A program made the position numbers and the translations under genes. From contig NZ_AP021875.1 in assembly GCF_009688965.1 (NCBI RefSeq), forward strand, positions 3,224,001-3,288,000: a stretch of 64,000 nucleotides of DNA, written 5' to 3'. The notes beneath the pieces are model-generated. The model ran no database searches and was not told the origin of the DNA. It saw nothing but the letters and a program-made list of their open reading frames with translations. The DNA comes from Desulfosarcina widdelii (GTDB lineage Bacteria; Desulfobacterota; Desulfobacteria; Desulfobacterales; Desulfosarcinaceae). How positions within the stretch are numbered: the stretch's first letter is position 1; every line of letters starts with the position of its first letter. Shown one piece after another: positions 11,441 to 20,022 of the stretch.

Positions 11441-11488
11441 TCAGATGTCGGATGTCTGAAGACAGAAGTCGGATGTCGGGAATCGGGA
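11441..11488. repeat. degenerate TCGGATGTC-type tract, left of four-helix-bundle gene
   Basis: Short units of the form TCGGATGTC, CTGAAGACAG and AAGTCGGATGTCGGG are repeated imperfectly in the gap before the RND permease start. Read in frame they give the pattern RHPTSVFRHPTS, which creates an artificial N-terminal extension of the permease. Confidence 0.6.
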
Positions 11489-11544
11489 ACCAAGAGGAAT
11501 CGACTCCCAACTCTATCTTTCTATGCATCTTCAAACCTTTGTTA

Positions 11545-11916
11545 TTAAGCATCGATGCTCTTCCAGTTGTTCATCAGGCGGTAAAACTTTGCATTTAGTT
11601 GATCATACTCCTGATCCAGATGAGCGCAAAAATCCTTATCCAAATATCCACAATCCAAGGCAAAAGAAAGCCATCCGCGCGTTTCTTCGGCGGAGCCAAA
11701 GGCATCGTTGAGGTGTCGTATAAATACATTTTCATATCTGCGCTTGGCGTACCCTTCCCGAATATTGATGGCGACGGATCGTGATGATCGTCTTATCTGA
11801 TCCGTCAATGAATAGATCTCATCTTTTGGGAAACGAGTGGTGCACTTGAAGATCTTCATCGCCAATGAATACGCCAAACGATAGACCTCCAGGTCATGAA
11901 TCGATCTTATAGCCAT
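11545..11916 (-). CDS. four helix bundle protein (23S rRNA intervening-sequence / S23 / Avd-like)
   Basis: 123-aa all-helical protein of the S23 family, known from 23S rRNA intervening sequences and related to the Avd accessory proteins of diversity-generating retroelements. Family features seen: the start IHDLEVYRLAYSLAMKIF, LTDQIRRSSRSVAINIREGYAK and the C-terminal SAEETRGWLSFALDCGYL. An AAGGAA sequence lies about 6 nt before the ATG. It is inserted between the adaptor and permease genes of the RND operon and is flanked on both sides by degenerate TCGGATGTC-like tracts. No rRNA, reverse transcriptase or variable repeat is nearby. The cellular function of such free-standing copies is not known. 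Confidence 0.85.
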   Translation of the reverse strand: MAIRSIHDLEVYRLAYSLAMKIFKCTTRFPKDEIYSLTDQIRRSSRSVAINIREGYAKRRYENVFIRHLNDAFGSAEETRGWLSFALDCGYLDKDFCAHLDQEYDQLNAKFYRLMNNWKSIDA

Positions 11917-11944
11917 GGCGTTTCCTTCTTGACTGGGCTCCCGG

Positions 11945-11985
11945 GTCTGTTGCCTTCCGCCTTCCGACCTCAGTCCTCCGTCTTA
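11945..11985. repeat. degenerate repeat tract, right of four-helix-bundle gene
   Basis: Units such as CTTCCGCCTTCCGACCTCAG and TCCTCCGTC recur here in the same style as the tract at 11441-11488 but in the complementary orientation. The tract runs into the last codons of the efflux adaptor gene (stop at 11970). Confidence 0.45.
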
Positions 11986-13247
11986 AGCCTCATCTTCATC
12001 CCCGATACCGCATCAGATATCGGCGTGGTGACGACCTTATCGCCGTCGGCAAGGCCTTCGCTGATCAGCACTTCAGTTTTAAAGCGGCGCAGAACGGTGA
12101 CCGGCCGAATCTCCAGTCGGTTGTCGACAGCCAGATAAACGGTGTCGTCGTCGTGGACCAGATGCCGCTGTAGGCGATGGACATGGTCTACCTGACGTCC
12201 CTGGATTCTCACCGTGACGAACATGCCCGGCTTCATGCGCCCGGCGGAATTCGTCATGGAGCTGGAACCGATTGGTTCATCCACCTGGACGACCACAGGC
12301 AGGGTGCGGGTGGTTTGATCCAAGGCCGCTTTGATCCGCGCCACTTTACCGTTCCAGGTTCGGTGTGGTTCGGTTTCTGAAAACCGGACCTCTGCCTTCA
12401 ATCCGTTTTTGGAGGCAGTCTCGTCGGGAAACCAGGTCAAATCTCCCACCGGAATTTTTATCTCGATGTCGAATGCCCCGGCCCGGTAGATGCTGCCCAC
12501 CGGCTGGCCCATACTCAGGTACCGGCCGGTTTCCACGCTCTTTTGCGTTACCCAGGCTTCGTAGGGAGTTTCGATCCGACAGCGCTCCAGATCCAGCTTG
12601 GCCTGTTCCCAGGCCACCCTGGCCATCTCCAACTGGCTCTGCAACCGGATACGATTGGGACCGATAAGGGCCAGTTGGTTTTCCAGGGTCTGAAGTCGTT
12701 CCCGGCTGGTGAGATATTGACGATCAGCTTTATCCAGCACGCTCTGGGCGGTCATACCCTTGCCGGCCAGTTTCTTCAGCCGCTTGACCTCCGCCAACGC
12801 CAGCTTCACATCCGCCTTGGCCAGTTCCAGGCTCTCGTTGAGATTGAGAACATCCTGATCAAGGCGCTCTAAATCGGCCTGGGCTTGGCGAATGCCCACC
12901 GTTGCCCGTCGCACGGCCAGTTCGTAGTCTTGCGGGTCGATGGTCACGAGGACTTCACCGGACCTGACGAAGCCGCCTTCGATGAAATCCGGATGTAGGG
13001 CCACCACCTCCCCGCGCACCTGGGCCACTATTTTCAAGGCTTCCCGTGGAGCAACCGTTCCGTATGCCTCTACAACCATGGGCAAGCTTTCCGATCGGGT
13101 GGCGACGACCTCCACCAAGCGGCCGTTGGACACACGCTCCTGCTTTTCCGCCCGGGGCCGCAACTGAACCAGCAAAAAGGCAACGGCAACTGAAACCAGC
13201 AGCACCACCAGAACGCGAACGGTTTTAAACAGGGCGCCTTTCTTCAT
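11970..13247 (-). CDS. RND efflux periplasmic adaptor subunit (membrane fusion protein)
   Basis: 425-aa HlyD/AcrA-type adaptor that links the inner-membrane pump to an outer-membrane channel. A single N-terminal membrane anchor (VLVVLLVSVAVAFLLVQL) is followed by the first half of a lipoyl domain (APREALKIVAQVRGEV), a long alpha-hairpin with heptads (about 115-205), the second lipoyl half (CRIETPYEAWVTQKSVETG) and beta-barrel and membrane-proximal domains (VDNRLEIRPVTVLRRF). It starts at ATG 13247 behind AAGGACG. It is the first gene of the efflux operon. Its last codons fall in a repeat tract. Confidence 0.92.
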   Translation of the reverse strand: MKKGALFKTVRVLVVLLVSVAVAFLLVQLRPRAEKQERVSNGRLVEVVATRSESLPMVVEAYGTVAPREALKIVAQVRGEVVALHPDFIEGGFVRSGEVLVTIDPQDYELAVRRATVGIRQAQADLERLDQDVLNLNESLELAKADVKLALAEVKRLKKLAGKGMTAQSVLDKADRQYLTSRERLQTLENQLALIGPNRIRLQSQLEMARVAWEQAKLDLERCRIETPYEAWVTQKSVETGRYLSMGQPVGSIYRAGAFDIEIKIPVGDLTWFPDETASKNGLKAEVRFSETEPHRTWNGKVARIKAALDQTTRTLPVVVQVDEPIGSSSMTNSAGRMKPGMFVTVRIQGRQVDHVHRLQRHLVHDDDTVYLAVDNRLEIRPVTVLRRFKTEVLISEGLADGDKVVTTPISDAVSGMKMRLKTED

Positions 13248-13513
13248 CGGGTCGTCCTTTTTATTAACGACAATTCTCCAAATGAGGATAAGGAAATGAA
13301 ATCCTCAGATCGGACTATAGCCATTTTATGATAAATTCCTTGAAATATATTCATTTAACCAATCAGGCACCGGTTTTCAACGCCTTTTTGTATGGGCATT
13401 CGGTTGCCCCCATCATGCTTTAGCGGCCATCCATTATTCTCTTGACCCTATATCCAGATAAACAGCTCAATCCCGGTCTGCACCAAACGCTGTCCAGGGT
13501 CTAAAATAGACTT
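13248..13513. other. gene-free stretch before the DruA-like element
   Basis: AT-rich spacer between the divergent efflux operon and the DruA-like gene. It should hold the efflux promoter on the minus strand, but I see no convincing -35/-10 pair or operator. An inverted copy of the CTGGACA core (TGTCCAG, 13491-13497) lies near its end. Confidence 0.4.
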
Positions 13514-13524
13514 GAAGGGCAGAG
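13514..13524. repeat. 11-bp direct repeat, left copy (GAAGGGCAGAG)
   Basis: GAAGGGCAGAG occurs here and again at 14703-14713, bracketing the DruA-like gene and its leader (about 1.2 kb). It could be a target-site duplication or a chance match. Confidence 0.4.
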
Positions 13525-13551
13525 AGAAATCCTACAATTGAACCCAGGTCC

Positions 13552-13692
13552 AAAAAAAGCTCTGGACATTCCTGTCCGTCGACGGTACAGTAAGAATGCA
13601 AAAAAATTCTGGACATCCCTGACGATCTTTTATATGAAAAAAATAGAAAAAAGCTCTGGACATTCAAACATGGCTTGGATACAGTAGAATCC
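13552..13692. repeat. imperfect ~94-bp tandem duplication in the leader of the DruA-like gene
   Basis: AAAAAAGCTCTGGACATTC occurs at 13553-13571 and 13647-13665, with a shorter intermediate copy AAAAAAATTCTGGACATCC near 13600-13618. A second shared block, TACAGTAAGAATGCA (from about 13586) and TACAGTAGAATCCA (from about 13680), keeps the same spacing. The leader therefore contains a roughly 94-bp unit duplicated in tandem and partly diverged. Confidence 0.65.
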
Positions 13693-13720
13693 AATCAACC
13701 TGTAATCTCTGTTACTCCTT

Positions 13721-14611
13721 ATGCCACCGACATCCTCTGAAACCTTTTGTGGGCAATGGGTCAGCCCGGAACAAATCCAGGAGATAGGGGATATCGTTTC
13801 CCTGTTTCCCAAACTGACTCGCACTGAAATAGCCAACACCATTTGCGAACTATTTGCATGGAAGCGGCCAACAGGCAAATTGAAAACTGTCGAATGCCGA
13901 CAATTTCTCGAACGCCTGGATGATGTGGGACTCATCAAGTTGCCGGCCTGCAAGACTCAATATACCAGGCCGTGCCAAGTCCGAATCGCAACAACCAACC
14001 GAACCAACGCCCGGCCGATTCTTTCCGTGAAACTGAGTGAGCTGTCGCCGATTACACTGCACCGAGTCACAGATTGCAGGCAGCGAAAACTCTGGTCCGA
14101 ATACTTGGACCGCTACCATTACCTGGGCTACCGGATCCCCTTTGGCGCCCAACTGCGATATTTCATCGAAGCCGGAGCCGATCAGACTCGGCTGGGATGC
14201 CTCCAATTTTCCAGTCCGGCCTGGCGCATGGCGGCCAGGGACCGTTGGATTGGATGGAGCAATGAAGAGCAGCGCAACAACCTGCAGAAAATTGTCAACA
14301 ACAGCAGGTTCCTGATTTTTCCTTGGGTGAAGGTAAAAAATTTAGCCAGTACGGTTCTGAGTCTGGGAGCAAAAATCGTACCGGTGGACTGGCTTGACAC
14401 ATTTGGATATCGGCCGGCCCTCATGGAGACCCTGGTCGATAAAAAACGCTTTCCCGGTACGTGCTACAAGGCCGCCAATTGGGTTTACGTTGGTGAAACG
14501 ACAGGGCGGGGGCGCATGGATCGAGAAAACAAACGAACCGGAATGGCGGTTAAGGATATCTACCTTTATCCGCTGTCGAAACGGTTTCGGCAGGAATTGA
14601 TGCAATACTGA
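13721..14611 (+). CDS. DruA-like protein (DUF4338 family)
   Basis: 296-aa protein matching the family that includes DruA of the Druantia anti-phage system. Family features seen are LDRYHYLGYRIPFGAQLRYF, RDRWIGWSNEEQRNNL, NNSRFLIFPWVKVKNLAS, DTFGYRPALMETLVDKKRF and ANWVYVGETTGRGRMD. The N-terminal 110 residues look like a small DNA-binding-type helical domain followed by a linker. The other Druantia genes (including the large helicase DruE) are absent, so it cannot be called a complete Druantia system. Lone members of this family are common and may behave as mobile elements; that is inference. No good Shine-Dalgarno precedes the ATG, and the leader is repeat-rich. Confidence 0.8.
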   Translation: MPPTSSETFCGQWVSPEQIQEIGDIVSLFPKLTRTEIANTICELFAWKRPTGKLKTVECRQFLERLDDVGLIKLPACKTQYTRPCQVRIATTNRTNARPILSVKLSELSPITLHRVTDCRQRKLWSEYLDRYHYLGYRIPFGAQLRYFIEAGADQTRLGCLQFSSPAWRMAARDRWIGWSNEEQRNNLQKIVNNSRFLIFPWVKVKNLASTVLSLGAKIVPVDWLDTFGYRPALMETLVDKKRFPGTCYKAANWVYVGETTGRGRMDRENKRTGMAVKDIYLYPLSKRFRQELMQY

Positions 14612-14702
14612 ACGCGATAAAGCAACTTGTTGATAATATCGTTTCGAAGAGAAGTTTATACCTTTTAATACAATAAGTTAAAACTCATCTCACCTGTAAT
14701 TG

Positions 14703-14713
14703 GAAGGGCAGAG
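14703..14713. repeat. 11-bp direct repeat, right copy (GAAGGGCAGAG)
   Basis: Second copy of the sequence at 13514-13524, 92 bp after the DruA-like stop codon. The adjacent ACCTGTAAT (14692-14700) also occurs just before the DruA-like start, at about 13698-13706. Confidence 0.4.
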
Positions 14714-14752
14714 CTATATCTACATGGAACCAGACCGAACAAATCCCACGAT

Positions 14753-16183
14753 ATGCTAACCACAAGTGAACGGGAAAAATCGAATCAAGAGGCCGGGCCG
14801 GGAATCCGCGCAAGGCTTTTGAAAGGAATCGGTGCACAAGGCTTCTCCCAATCCGTGCAGATCTTCATTCGCCTGGCAGAGGTGCCCTTGTTGCTGGGTT
14901 ATTGGGGTACACAATTATATGGCGAATGGCTGATGCTGGCAGCCATACCGTCCTATCTCAGCATTGCCGACGGTGGGTTTGCCGGAGCCGCCTGCCGAGA
15001 GATGACCATGCGTAGCGGCGCCGGTGATCGCAACGGCACGTTGGTAGTTTTCCAGAGCACGTGGATATTACTCATGGTAGTCTCCGTGATCGCGGTTCCA
15101 TTGGCATCCGGCTTCGTTCATTTCGCGCCTCTTGGAGACTGGCTCGGGTTTTCGGCCATAACCGCCATTGATGCAAAAAAGACCCTATTTCTTCTCATTT
15201 TATTCGTACTGGTCGGCTTTCAAATCGGATTGCTCAACGGCGGTTTTTGGGTTGCAGGATGTTATTCAAAAGGTATGTATTTTATCGCATTGACGCAAGT
15301 TTTAGAGTTCGGCGGTATCGCTGCTGCTGTATCACTGGGAGGCGGTCCGATCCAGGCGGCTAGCGGATATCTTTGTGGGAGACTTCTGGGTACCGGAATC
15401 ATGTGGTTCGGTCAGCGGCGAGTATGCCCCTGGCTTCACCATGGATTAACCAACGCTTCGTTTGCAGAGCTTCGACGGCTTACAGCACCAGCAATTGCTT
15501 CCCTTTCCTTCCCCATTGGAAACGCTTTGAACATCCAGGGTATGCGGCTGGTCGTCGGTGTTATCCTCGGCCCGTCAGCCGTGGCTTTGTTTGTGCCTAT
15601 GCGCACACTAAGCCGCATCGTCATGCAGCCAGCAAGCATCGTCAATAGATTGGTAGAGCCCGAGCTAGCGCTATCTCACGGTGCCAAAGACAATTCTCTT
15701 TTCAAGCGTCTTTTCACAAAATCCTGCCAAATCACACTGTGGGGATGCCTTGGAGCCTCTCTATTCGTGGGGCCGAGTGCGCACTGGATCTTTTCAACAT
15801 GGACGAACGGTAAAATCGAGCTGCAATGGCCAACATTTATCATCCTTCTTGGTGGTGTTGTGATCAACAGCCTCTGGTATACGGCCTTGATGGCCTCTTA
15901 CGCAATAAACCGCCATGGTCGTATCGCAATGTGCTATGTCATAGTGTATGGAATCGCTGCTTTCGGTTTTGGTTTCCTCGGAGCAACCAGTTGGGGACTC
16001 GGAGGCGTGGCGATAGTGCTCCTTCTAACGGAAGCCACAATGGCCGTAATCGTAGTGCGCCCTGCCCTGCAGATGTCAGGCGTTAAGTTCAGCCAATGGG
16101 CCAGTACAATTATGCGCCCACCCGTTGATATCTTTGGTTTCAACTCATTATTTAGGCGGATAAGGATGAAAGTTTCATCCTAA
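14753..16183 (+). CDS. oligosaccharide flippase family membrane protein (Wzx-like)
   Basis: 476-aa polytopic protein of the polysaccharide-biosynthesis/MATE-like flippase superfamily, expected to move undecaprenyl-linked repeat units across the inner membrane. Around a dozen hydrophobic segments are visible, beginning after the cytoplasmic N-terminus (residues 1-30), with the family-typical start IGAQGFSQSVQIFIRLAEVPLL and a central MRTLSRIVMQPASIVNR. It opens the polysaccharide locus. Translation signals are weak, as in the next several genes, and base composition looks AT-richer than the housekeeping genes to the left. Confidence 0.85.
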   Translation: MLTTSEREKSNQEAGPGIRARLLKGIGAQGFSQSVQIFIRLAEVPLLLGYWGTQLYGEWLMLAAIPSYLSIADGGFAGAACREMTMRSGAGDRNGTLVVFQSTWILLMVVSVIAVPLASGFVHFAPLGDWLGFSAITAIDAKKTLFLLILFVLVGFQIGLLNGGFWVAGCYSKGMYFIALTQVLEFGGIAAAVSLGGGPIQAASGYLCGRLLGTGIMWFGQRRVCPWLHHGLTNASFAELRRLTAPAIASLSFPIGNALNIQGMRLVVGVILGPSAVALFVPMRTLSRIVMQPASIVNRLVEPELALSHGAKDNSLFKRLFTKSCQITLWGCLGASLFVGPSAHWIFSTWTNGKIELQWPTFIILLGGVVINSLWYTALMASYAINRHGRIAMCYVIVYGIAAFGFGFLGATSWGLGGVAIVLLLTEATMAVIVVRPALQMSGVKFSQWASTIMRPPVDIFGFNSLFRRIRMKVSS

Positions 16184-16232
16184 AGATTGACAGGAAAATA
16201 AACACTCAAATTATTTTGCAATTTGACAGGTT

Positions 16233-17336
16233 ATGAACCAGAACCTCCGCATCCTTTACTTAGGACGAAATTCCGGCACTTCCTGTCACCGGGCAGAAGC
16301 ATTGAGGCGACTCGGGCATAGAGTAGACATTTTAGACCCATGGGATTTTTTTCCGAAGAACAAGATGGTTAAAAAGGTTATAGGAAAGCTCGTATACGAG
16401 GCGGGTCCCACCTGGATAGAACCCTACATACGGCAACGACTTGCAGCCAGCCTCAAGGGCCGTCATTATGAGGTGTTGTGGAGTGACCAATGCGTGCTGA
16501 TCGGCTCAACGACAGCATTGAACTTGCGTCACCATTCAGATTTCATGGTTTCTTATTCAATTGATGATCCTTTTGGCACCAGGGATAGAAACAAATTTTT
16601 ACTTTATCGCAAATCCCTAAAACTATACGATCTCGCAGTTGTCGTCCGCGAACCGAATATAACCGAAGCTTACTCGCATGGTGCTCGCAAAGTTTTGCGT
16701 GTCTTCATGTCAGCAGATGAAAAGGCCCATCTTCCTTTGATGTTAAACCAGGAAGAAAAAGCTCGTTGGTCAAGCGAGGTGGCCTTCATAGGCACTTGGA
16801 TGCCGGAGCGGGGTCCGCTTTTATCCCGCCTCATTGAACTCGGAGTACCTATAACGTTATATGGCAACCGGTGGCAAAAGGCAAAGGAATGGCCAGTCAT
16901 CAAAAAAGCCTGGCGGGGTCCCGGATTGACGGGTGATGACTATGTCAAGGCCATCCAGGCCGCGAAGCTATGTTTAGGCCTGCTTTCCAAAGGAAACCGA
17001 GACCTGCATACAAGTCGATCCGCGGAGATTCCTTACATCGGCAGTCTTCTTTGCGCCGAACGCACCGCGGAACACGTTGAAATGTATCATGAAGACAAAG
17101 AGGCCGTCTTTTGGAGCAGCCCTGAGGAATGTGTTGCAAAATGTTTTGCGCTTCTATCCGACCGGTCCAATCGAAAAGCCATTGCCCAGGCCGGCCGCAA
17201 ACGCTGCCTGACCAATGGCTTGCTTAATGAATCCATTATGGAGACAATCCTTAACACGCTTTTCGAACAGGAACGGGTACCGTTACATTCACTCGGCAAA
17301 TCGGAAAGTCATCTGCCATGCGCCCCATCCAACTAG
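16233..17336 (+). CDS. glycosyltransferase, CgeB-like
   Basis: 367-aa cytoplasmic glycosyltransferase of GT-B type. The N-terminal half has a Rossmann-like start (LRILYLGRNSGTSCHRAEAL). The C-terminal half shows the CgeB/glycosyl-transferase-1 pattern: EVAFIGTWMPERGPLL, a tract ending LCLGLLSKGNRDLHTSR, and EIPYIGSLLCAERTAEH. The donor sugar cannot be predicted. Its end overlaps the next gene by 19 bp, indicating translational coupling within the polysaccharide operon. Confidence 0.8.
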   Translation: MNQNLRILYLGRNSGTSCHRAEALRRLGHRVDILDPWDFFPKNKMVKKVIGKLVYEAGPTWIEPYIRQRLAASLKGRHYEVLWSDQCVLIGSTTALNLRHHSDFMVSYSIDDPFGTRDRNKFLLYRKSLKLYDLAVVVREPNITEAYSHGARKVLRVFMSADEKAHLPLMLNQEEKARWSSEVAFIGTWMPERGPLLSRLIELGVPITLYGNRWQKAKEWPVIKKAWRGPGLTGDDYVKAIQAAKLCLGLLSKGNRDLHTSRSAEIPYIGSLLCAERTAEHVEMYHEDKEAVFWSSPEECVAKCFALLSDRSNRKAIAQAGRKRCLTNGLLNESIMETILNTLFEQERVPLHSLGKSESHLPCAPSN

Positions 17337-18790
17337 ATTCGTGGCGGCTTACACCGGCCACCCGCCAAGGCCGACTATTAGCAAAAGGCGGGGGTATCTT
17401 CACTGTGCTCGTGTGCGTCCTGCACATTGCGATAGGCGCGGATCCCCTCGTAGCATGCCTTGCAGGTCTGGCAGTAATAATCAGTATCTATCCTATCGCC
17501 ATCCATGGATTTTTAAATATTGGGGCTGTGTTGATTGCCATGGTTGGCTTTCGATATGTCGGCTTCCCATTTTTTGCCAAGCTCACCATGGGTCAGCCTT
17601 TGGATACCTACCTGCTGGATCCTGCAGGATCATTTTGGGTTGTTTTATTAGGGCTTCAGGGCTACCTATTTGCCTTTTCAGTGGCTTCAAATCTTCCAGT
17701 CGGCCGACCGGCCCTTAAACTTGTGACCAGCAATGCGACATTGGCTCGAATTTCCTTTCTTGCAGCGATCATCGGCATAATGGCCAACTTATCCGTAGCC
17801 TTTCGGGCTGGGGAGCAATACACTGGACTCACTGTTGCCGAGTTCTTCGTGCCATTTCTCCACCTTGCCTTGATCAGTGCCATTGCGAGGGTACTTCAGG
17901 CCACTGAAAAACGGCGAGGCCTTGATATGTGGATTATCTGCCTATTAATCGCGGAGATTGCTTTTGCCATGGTTAAAAATTCACGCATGGCCTTAATGGA
18001 AACTTTTCTGTGTTTCATAGTAACAGTGATTAGCTTTGAAGCGAAAATCAGATGGAGGCAGTTCTTATTTACGGTTTTCGCAATAGTGATGGTGATCATA
18101 TTTGCCACACCTGTTTTCTTGTATGTGAGAGATTCACGCGATGACCTTTCATGGACTCAACGTATCGAAGCAACCCTTGAGATGGTATTGAAATGGCCGG
18201 AGGCATTTGCCGAATATCAAGAATACAGAGACCTGGCGAATCGATCAGGGTGGCACCTCAACTACTATGGGAGTCCTCAGAACATCTTTGAGCGTACGAC
18301 GCTAGTAAATCATGTGGACGTGATTAAGGCCGGGTCGGACATATACGGTCCTGTGGGACTGGAAGACATGAAATTATGTCTGAAAAGGGCCATGCCAAGA
18401 GCACTTTCGCCCGACAAGCCTCGCGAATACAGCCAAGGCTCGTGGCTGTATGAAAAGATCGGCCTTTCAAACCAGGGGCCCTTCGCAACGGCCCCTTTGA
18501 TTGGCACGGGCTATGCGGCCTTTGGTTGGGCCGGTGCCTTCTTTTATCCTCTTGTCCTTGGCTTGGCCTGGTTTCTCATCGTTAAAAAGATTTCCGGCTG
18601 GCATCTTCAAGGCAACGTCTGGGCCATTTACCTGCTCCTCCGCATACATAATCAGTTTGTTGAAGGAGCCTCTGATGCATATGTAGTGAACGTCCTCAGG
18701 AGTCTTCCACAGGATCTATTTTTATTATGGCTTATTGAAATTTTTGCTAGAGGTCGCTTCCTTCATCCATGGCGAAAAATGGCTGTATAG
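17318..18790 (+). CDS. polytopic membrane protein, probable O-antigen polymerase (Wzy-like)
   Basis: 490-aa protein with about ten to twelve hydrophobic helices and one longer periplasmic loop (about residues 270-390, including the charged stretch around WHLNYYGSPQNIFERT). This layout, and its place among glycosyltransferases and a flippase, fit an O-antigen or exopolysaccharide polymerase. Sequence conservation of Wzy proteins is too low to be firm. It overlaps the upstream glycosyltransferase gene by 19 bp. Confidence 0.65.
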   Translation: MRPIQLDSWRLTPATRQGRLLAKGGGIFTVLVCVLHIAIGADPLVACLAGLAVIISIYPIAIHGFLNIGAVLIAMVGFRYVGFPFFAKLTMGQPLDTYLLDPAGSFWVVLLGLQGYLFAFSVASNLPVGRPALKLVTSNATLARISFLAAIIGIMANLSVAFRAGEQYTGLTVAEFFVPFLHLALISAIARVLQATEKRRGLDMWIICLLIAEIAFAMVKNSRMALMETFLCFIVTVISFEAKIRWRQFLFTVFAIVMVIIFATPVFLYVRDSRDDLSWTQRIEATLEMVLKWPEAFAEYQEYRDLANRSGWHLNYYGSPQNIFERTTLVNHVDVIKAGSDIYGPVGLEDMKLCLKRAMPRALSPDKPREYSQGSWLYEKIGLSNQGPFATAPLIGTGYAAFGWAGAFFYPLVLGLAWFLIVKKISGWHLQGNVWAIYLLLRIHNQFVEGASDAYVVNVLRSLPQDLFLLWLIEIFARGRFLHPWRKMAV

Positions 18791-18909
18791 GCTTATAGAA
18801 GAAAATTGCCTTACGTTTTTCTACGGAACCTGTGCATGAAAGATATTCAACCGAGTCTTTCATTTCCCACTTTTATACGGGACATTTCCTGCTTTGAGAA
18901 TGCTTCACC

Positions 18910-19998
18910 ATGATGCCCGAAATTTCACAGCGGAGGGTAAAACGGGTTCTTGTTTACCGGCTTGGCTCAATGGGCGACACTATCGTCGCATTGCCCAGTC
19001 TGCGCTTAGTGGCCCAAGCCTTTCCCAAGGCGCAGCGTTGGATGCTGACAAACTTTAGGGTTTCGGAGAAGGCCGTTCCTATGGCTCAACTCCTCGAAAA
19101 TACAGGACTGATACATGGTTACATTCAATATCCTCTTAAATTGAGCAACCCTTGTGTTCTGGCAGCACTATTGAGGCGCATCCGTTCAATGCGTCCGGAG
19201 ATCATGGTATACCTTGCCGAGCCTCGTGGGTTAATCCAGATTTTACGTGATGTAATCTTTTTTAAACTGTGCGGCATACAAAAACTTATCGGCGTTCCGT
19301 ATATGGGGACATTGCAGCGACCAGCGCGGATGGCCAACGATTCTTACGAATACGTGGGGTCTCGCCTTCTTCGCTGTCTACAGTCTTTAGGTAAATTTAA
19401 CATAAAGGACCCATCCGCCTTTGATTTATATCTCACACCATTTGAGCACGCTTCGGCCGAGACGGCGCTGAAGAGTATTGGAATAAACAGATCTTTCATC
19501 GCGGCAAGCATTGGCGCCAAGGTGGATGTGAAGGATTGGGGTGATGAAAACTGGAGTTTATTGTTTGCTAAATTAGGCAGAGAACTGAAAGGGTGGTCGC
19601 TTGTCATGGTTGGTTCAGCAGATGAAAGAAAACGCACCTCCCAGGTACTCAGGAGCTGGCCGGGCAATAGCCTTAATTTGTGCGGCCAGTTGAGCGTACG
19701 CGAATCTGCTGCGGTTCTTTCACTAGCCCACACCTATGTGGGACACGACTCCGGCCCAATGCACCTTGCCGCGGCTGCCGGAACCACTTGCGTTGCCATA
19801 TTTAGCTCAAGAAACATGCCCGGAGAATGGTTTCCCCCCGGGGACCGACACACCCTGCTTTATAGGACCGTTAGTTGCATGGGGTGCCGACGTGAAGTAT
19901 GTGAAGACTTAAATAAAAGGTGTATCCAGTCCATCTCCGTTGATGAAGTCTTTGGTCATGTATTGCGGGTTCTTAACACCGAATGCCCTTCGAATTAA
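18910..19998 (+). CDS. glycosyltransferase family 9 (heptosyltransferase-like)
   Basis: 362-aa GT-B enzyme of the ADP-heptose:LPS heptosyltransferase family. Signatures are the N-terminal KRVLVYRLGSMGDTIVALPS, SFIAASIGAKVDVKDW and the C-terminal nucleotide-sugar motif YVGHDSGPMHLAAAAGT. A Cys-rich motif near the end (CMGCRREVCEDLNKRC) is also common in this family. It probably adds a core or repeat-unit sugar at the cytoplasmic face of the membrane. The start is ATG at 18910 or 18913. A 119-bp spacer separates it from the polymerase-like gene. Confidence 0.88.
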   Translation: MMPEISQRRVKRVLVYRLGSMGDTIVALPSLRLVAQAFPKAQRWMLTNFRVSEKAVPMAQLLENTGLIHGYIQYPLKLSNPCVLAALLRRIRSMRPEIMVYLAEPRGLIQILRDVIFFKLCGIQKLIGVPYMGTLQRPARMANDSYEYVGSRLLRCLQSLGKFNIKDPSAFDLYLTPFEHASAETALKSIGINRSFIAASIGAKVDVKDWGDENWSLLFAKLGRELKGWSLVMVGSADERKRTSQVLRSWPGNSLNLCGQLSVRESAAVLSLAHTYVGHDSGPMHLAAAAGTTCVAIFSSRNMPGEWFPPGDRHTLLYRTVSCMGCRREVCEDLNKRCIQSISVDEVFGHVLRVLNTECPSN

Positions 19999-20022
19999 TA
20001 CGGCGCTCGAAACATCGTCTCT

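Noticed and set aside
11437..11493. N-terminal extension of the RND permease
   Set aside because: The 19 codons translate TCGGATGTC-type repeats and begin at a TTG without a ribosome-binding site.
13552..13692. Three spaced CTGGACAT repeats considered as a CRISPR array
   Set aside because: Repeats are short and unequal, the spacer-like parts are themselves related, and no cas gene is near; a diverged tandem duplication explains them better.
13721..14611. Complete Druantia anti-phage system
   Set aside because: Only the DruA-like gene is present; flanking genes are efflux and polysaccharide genes, with no DruE helicase.
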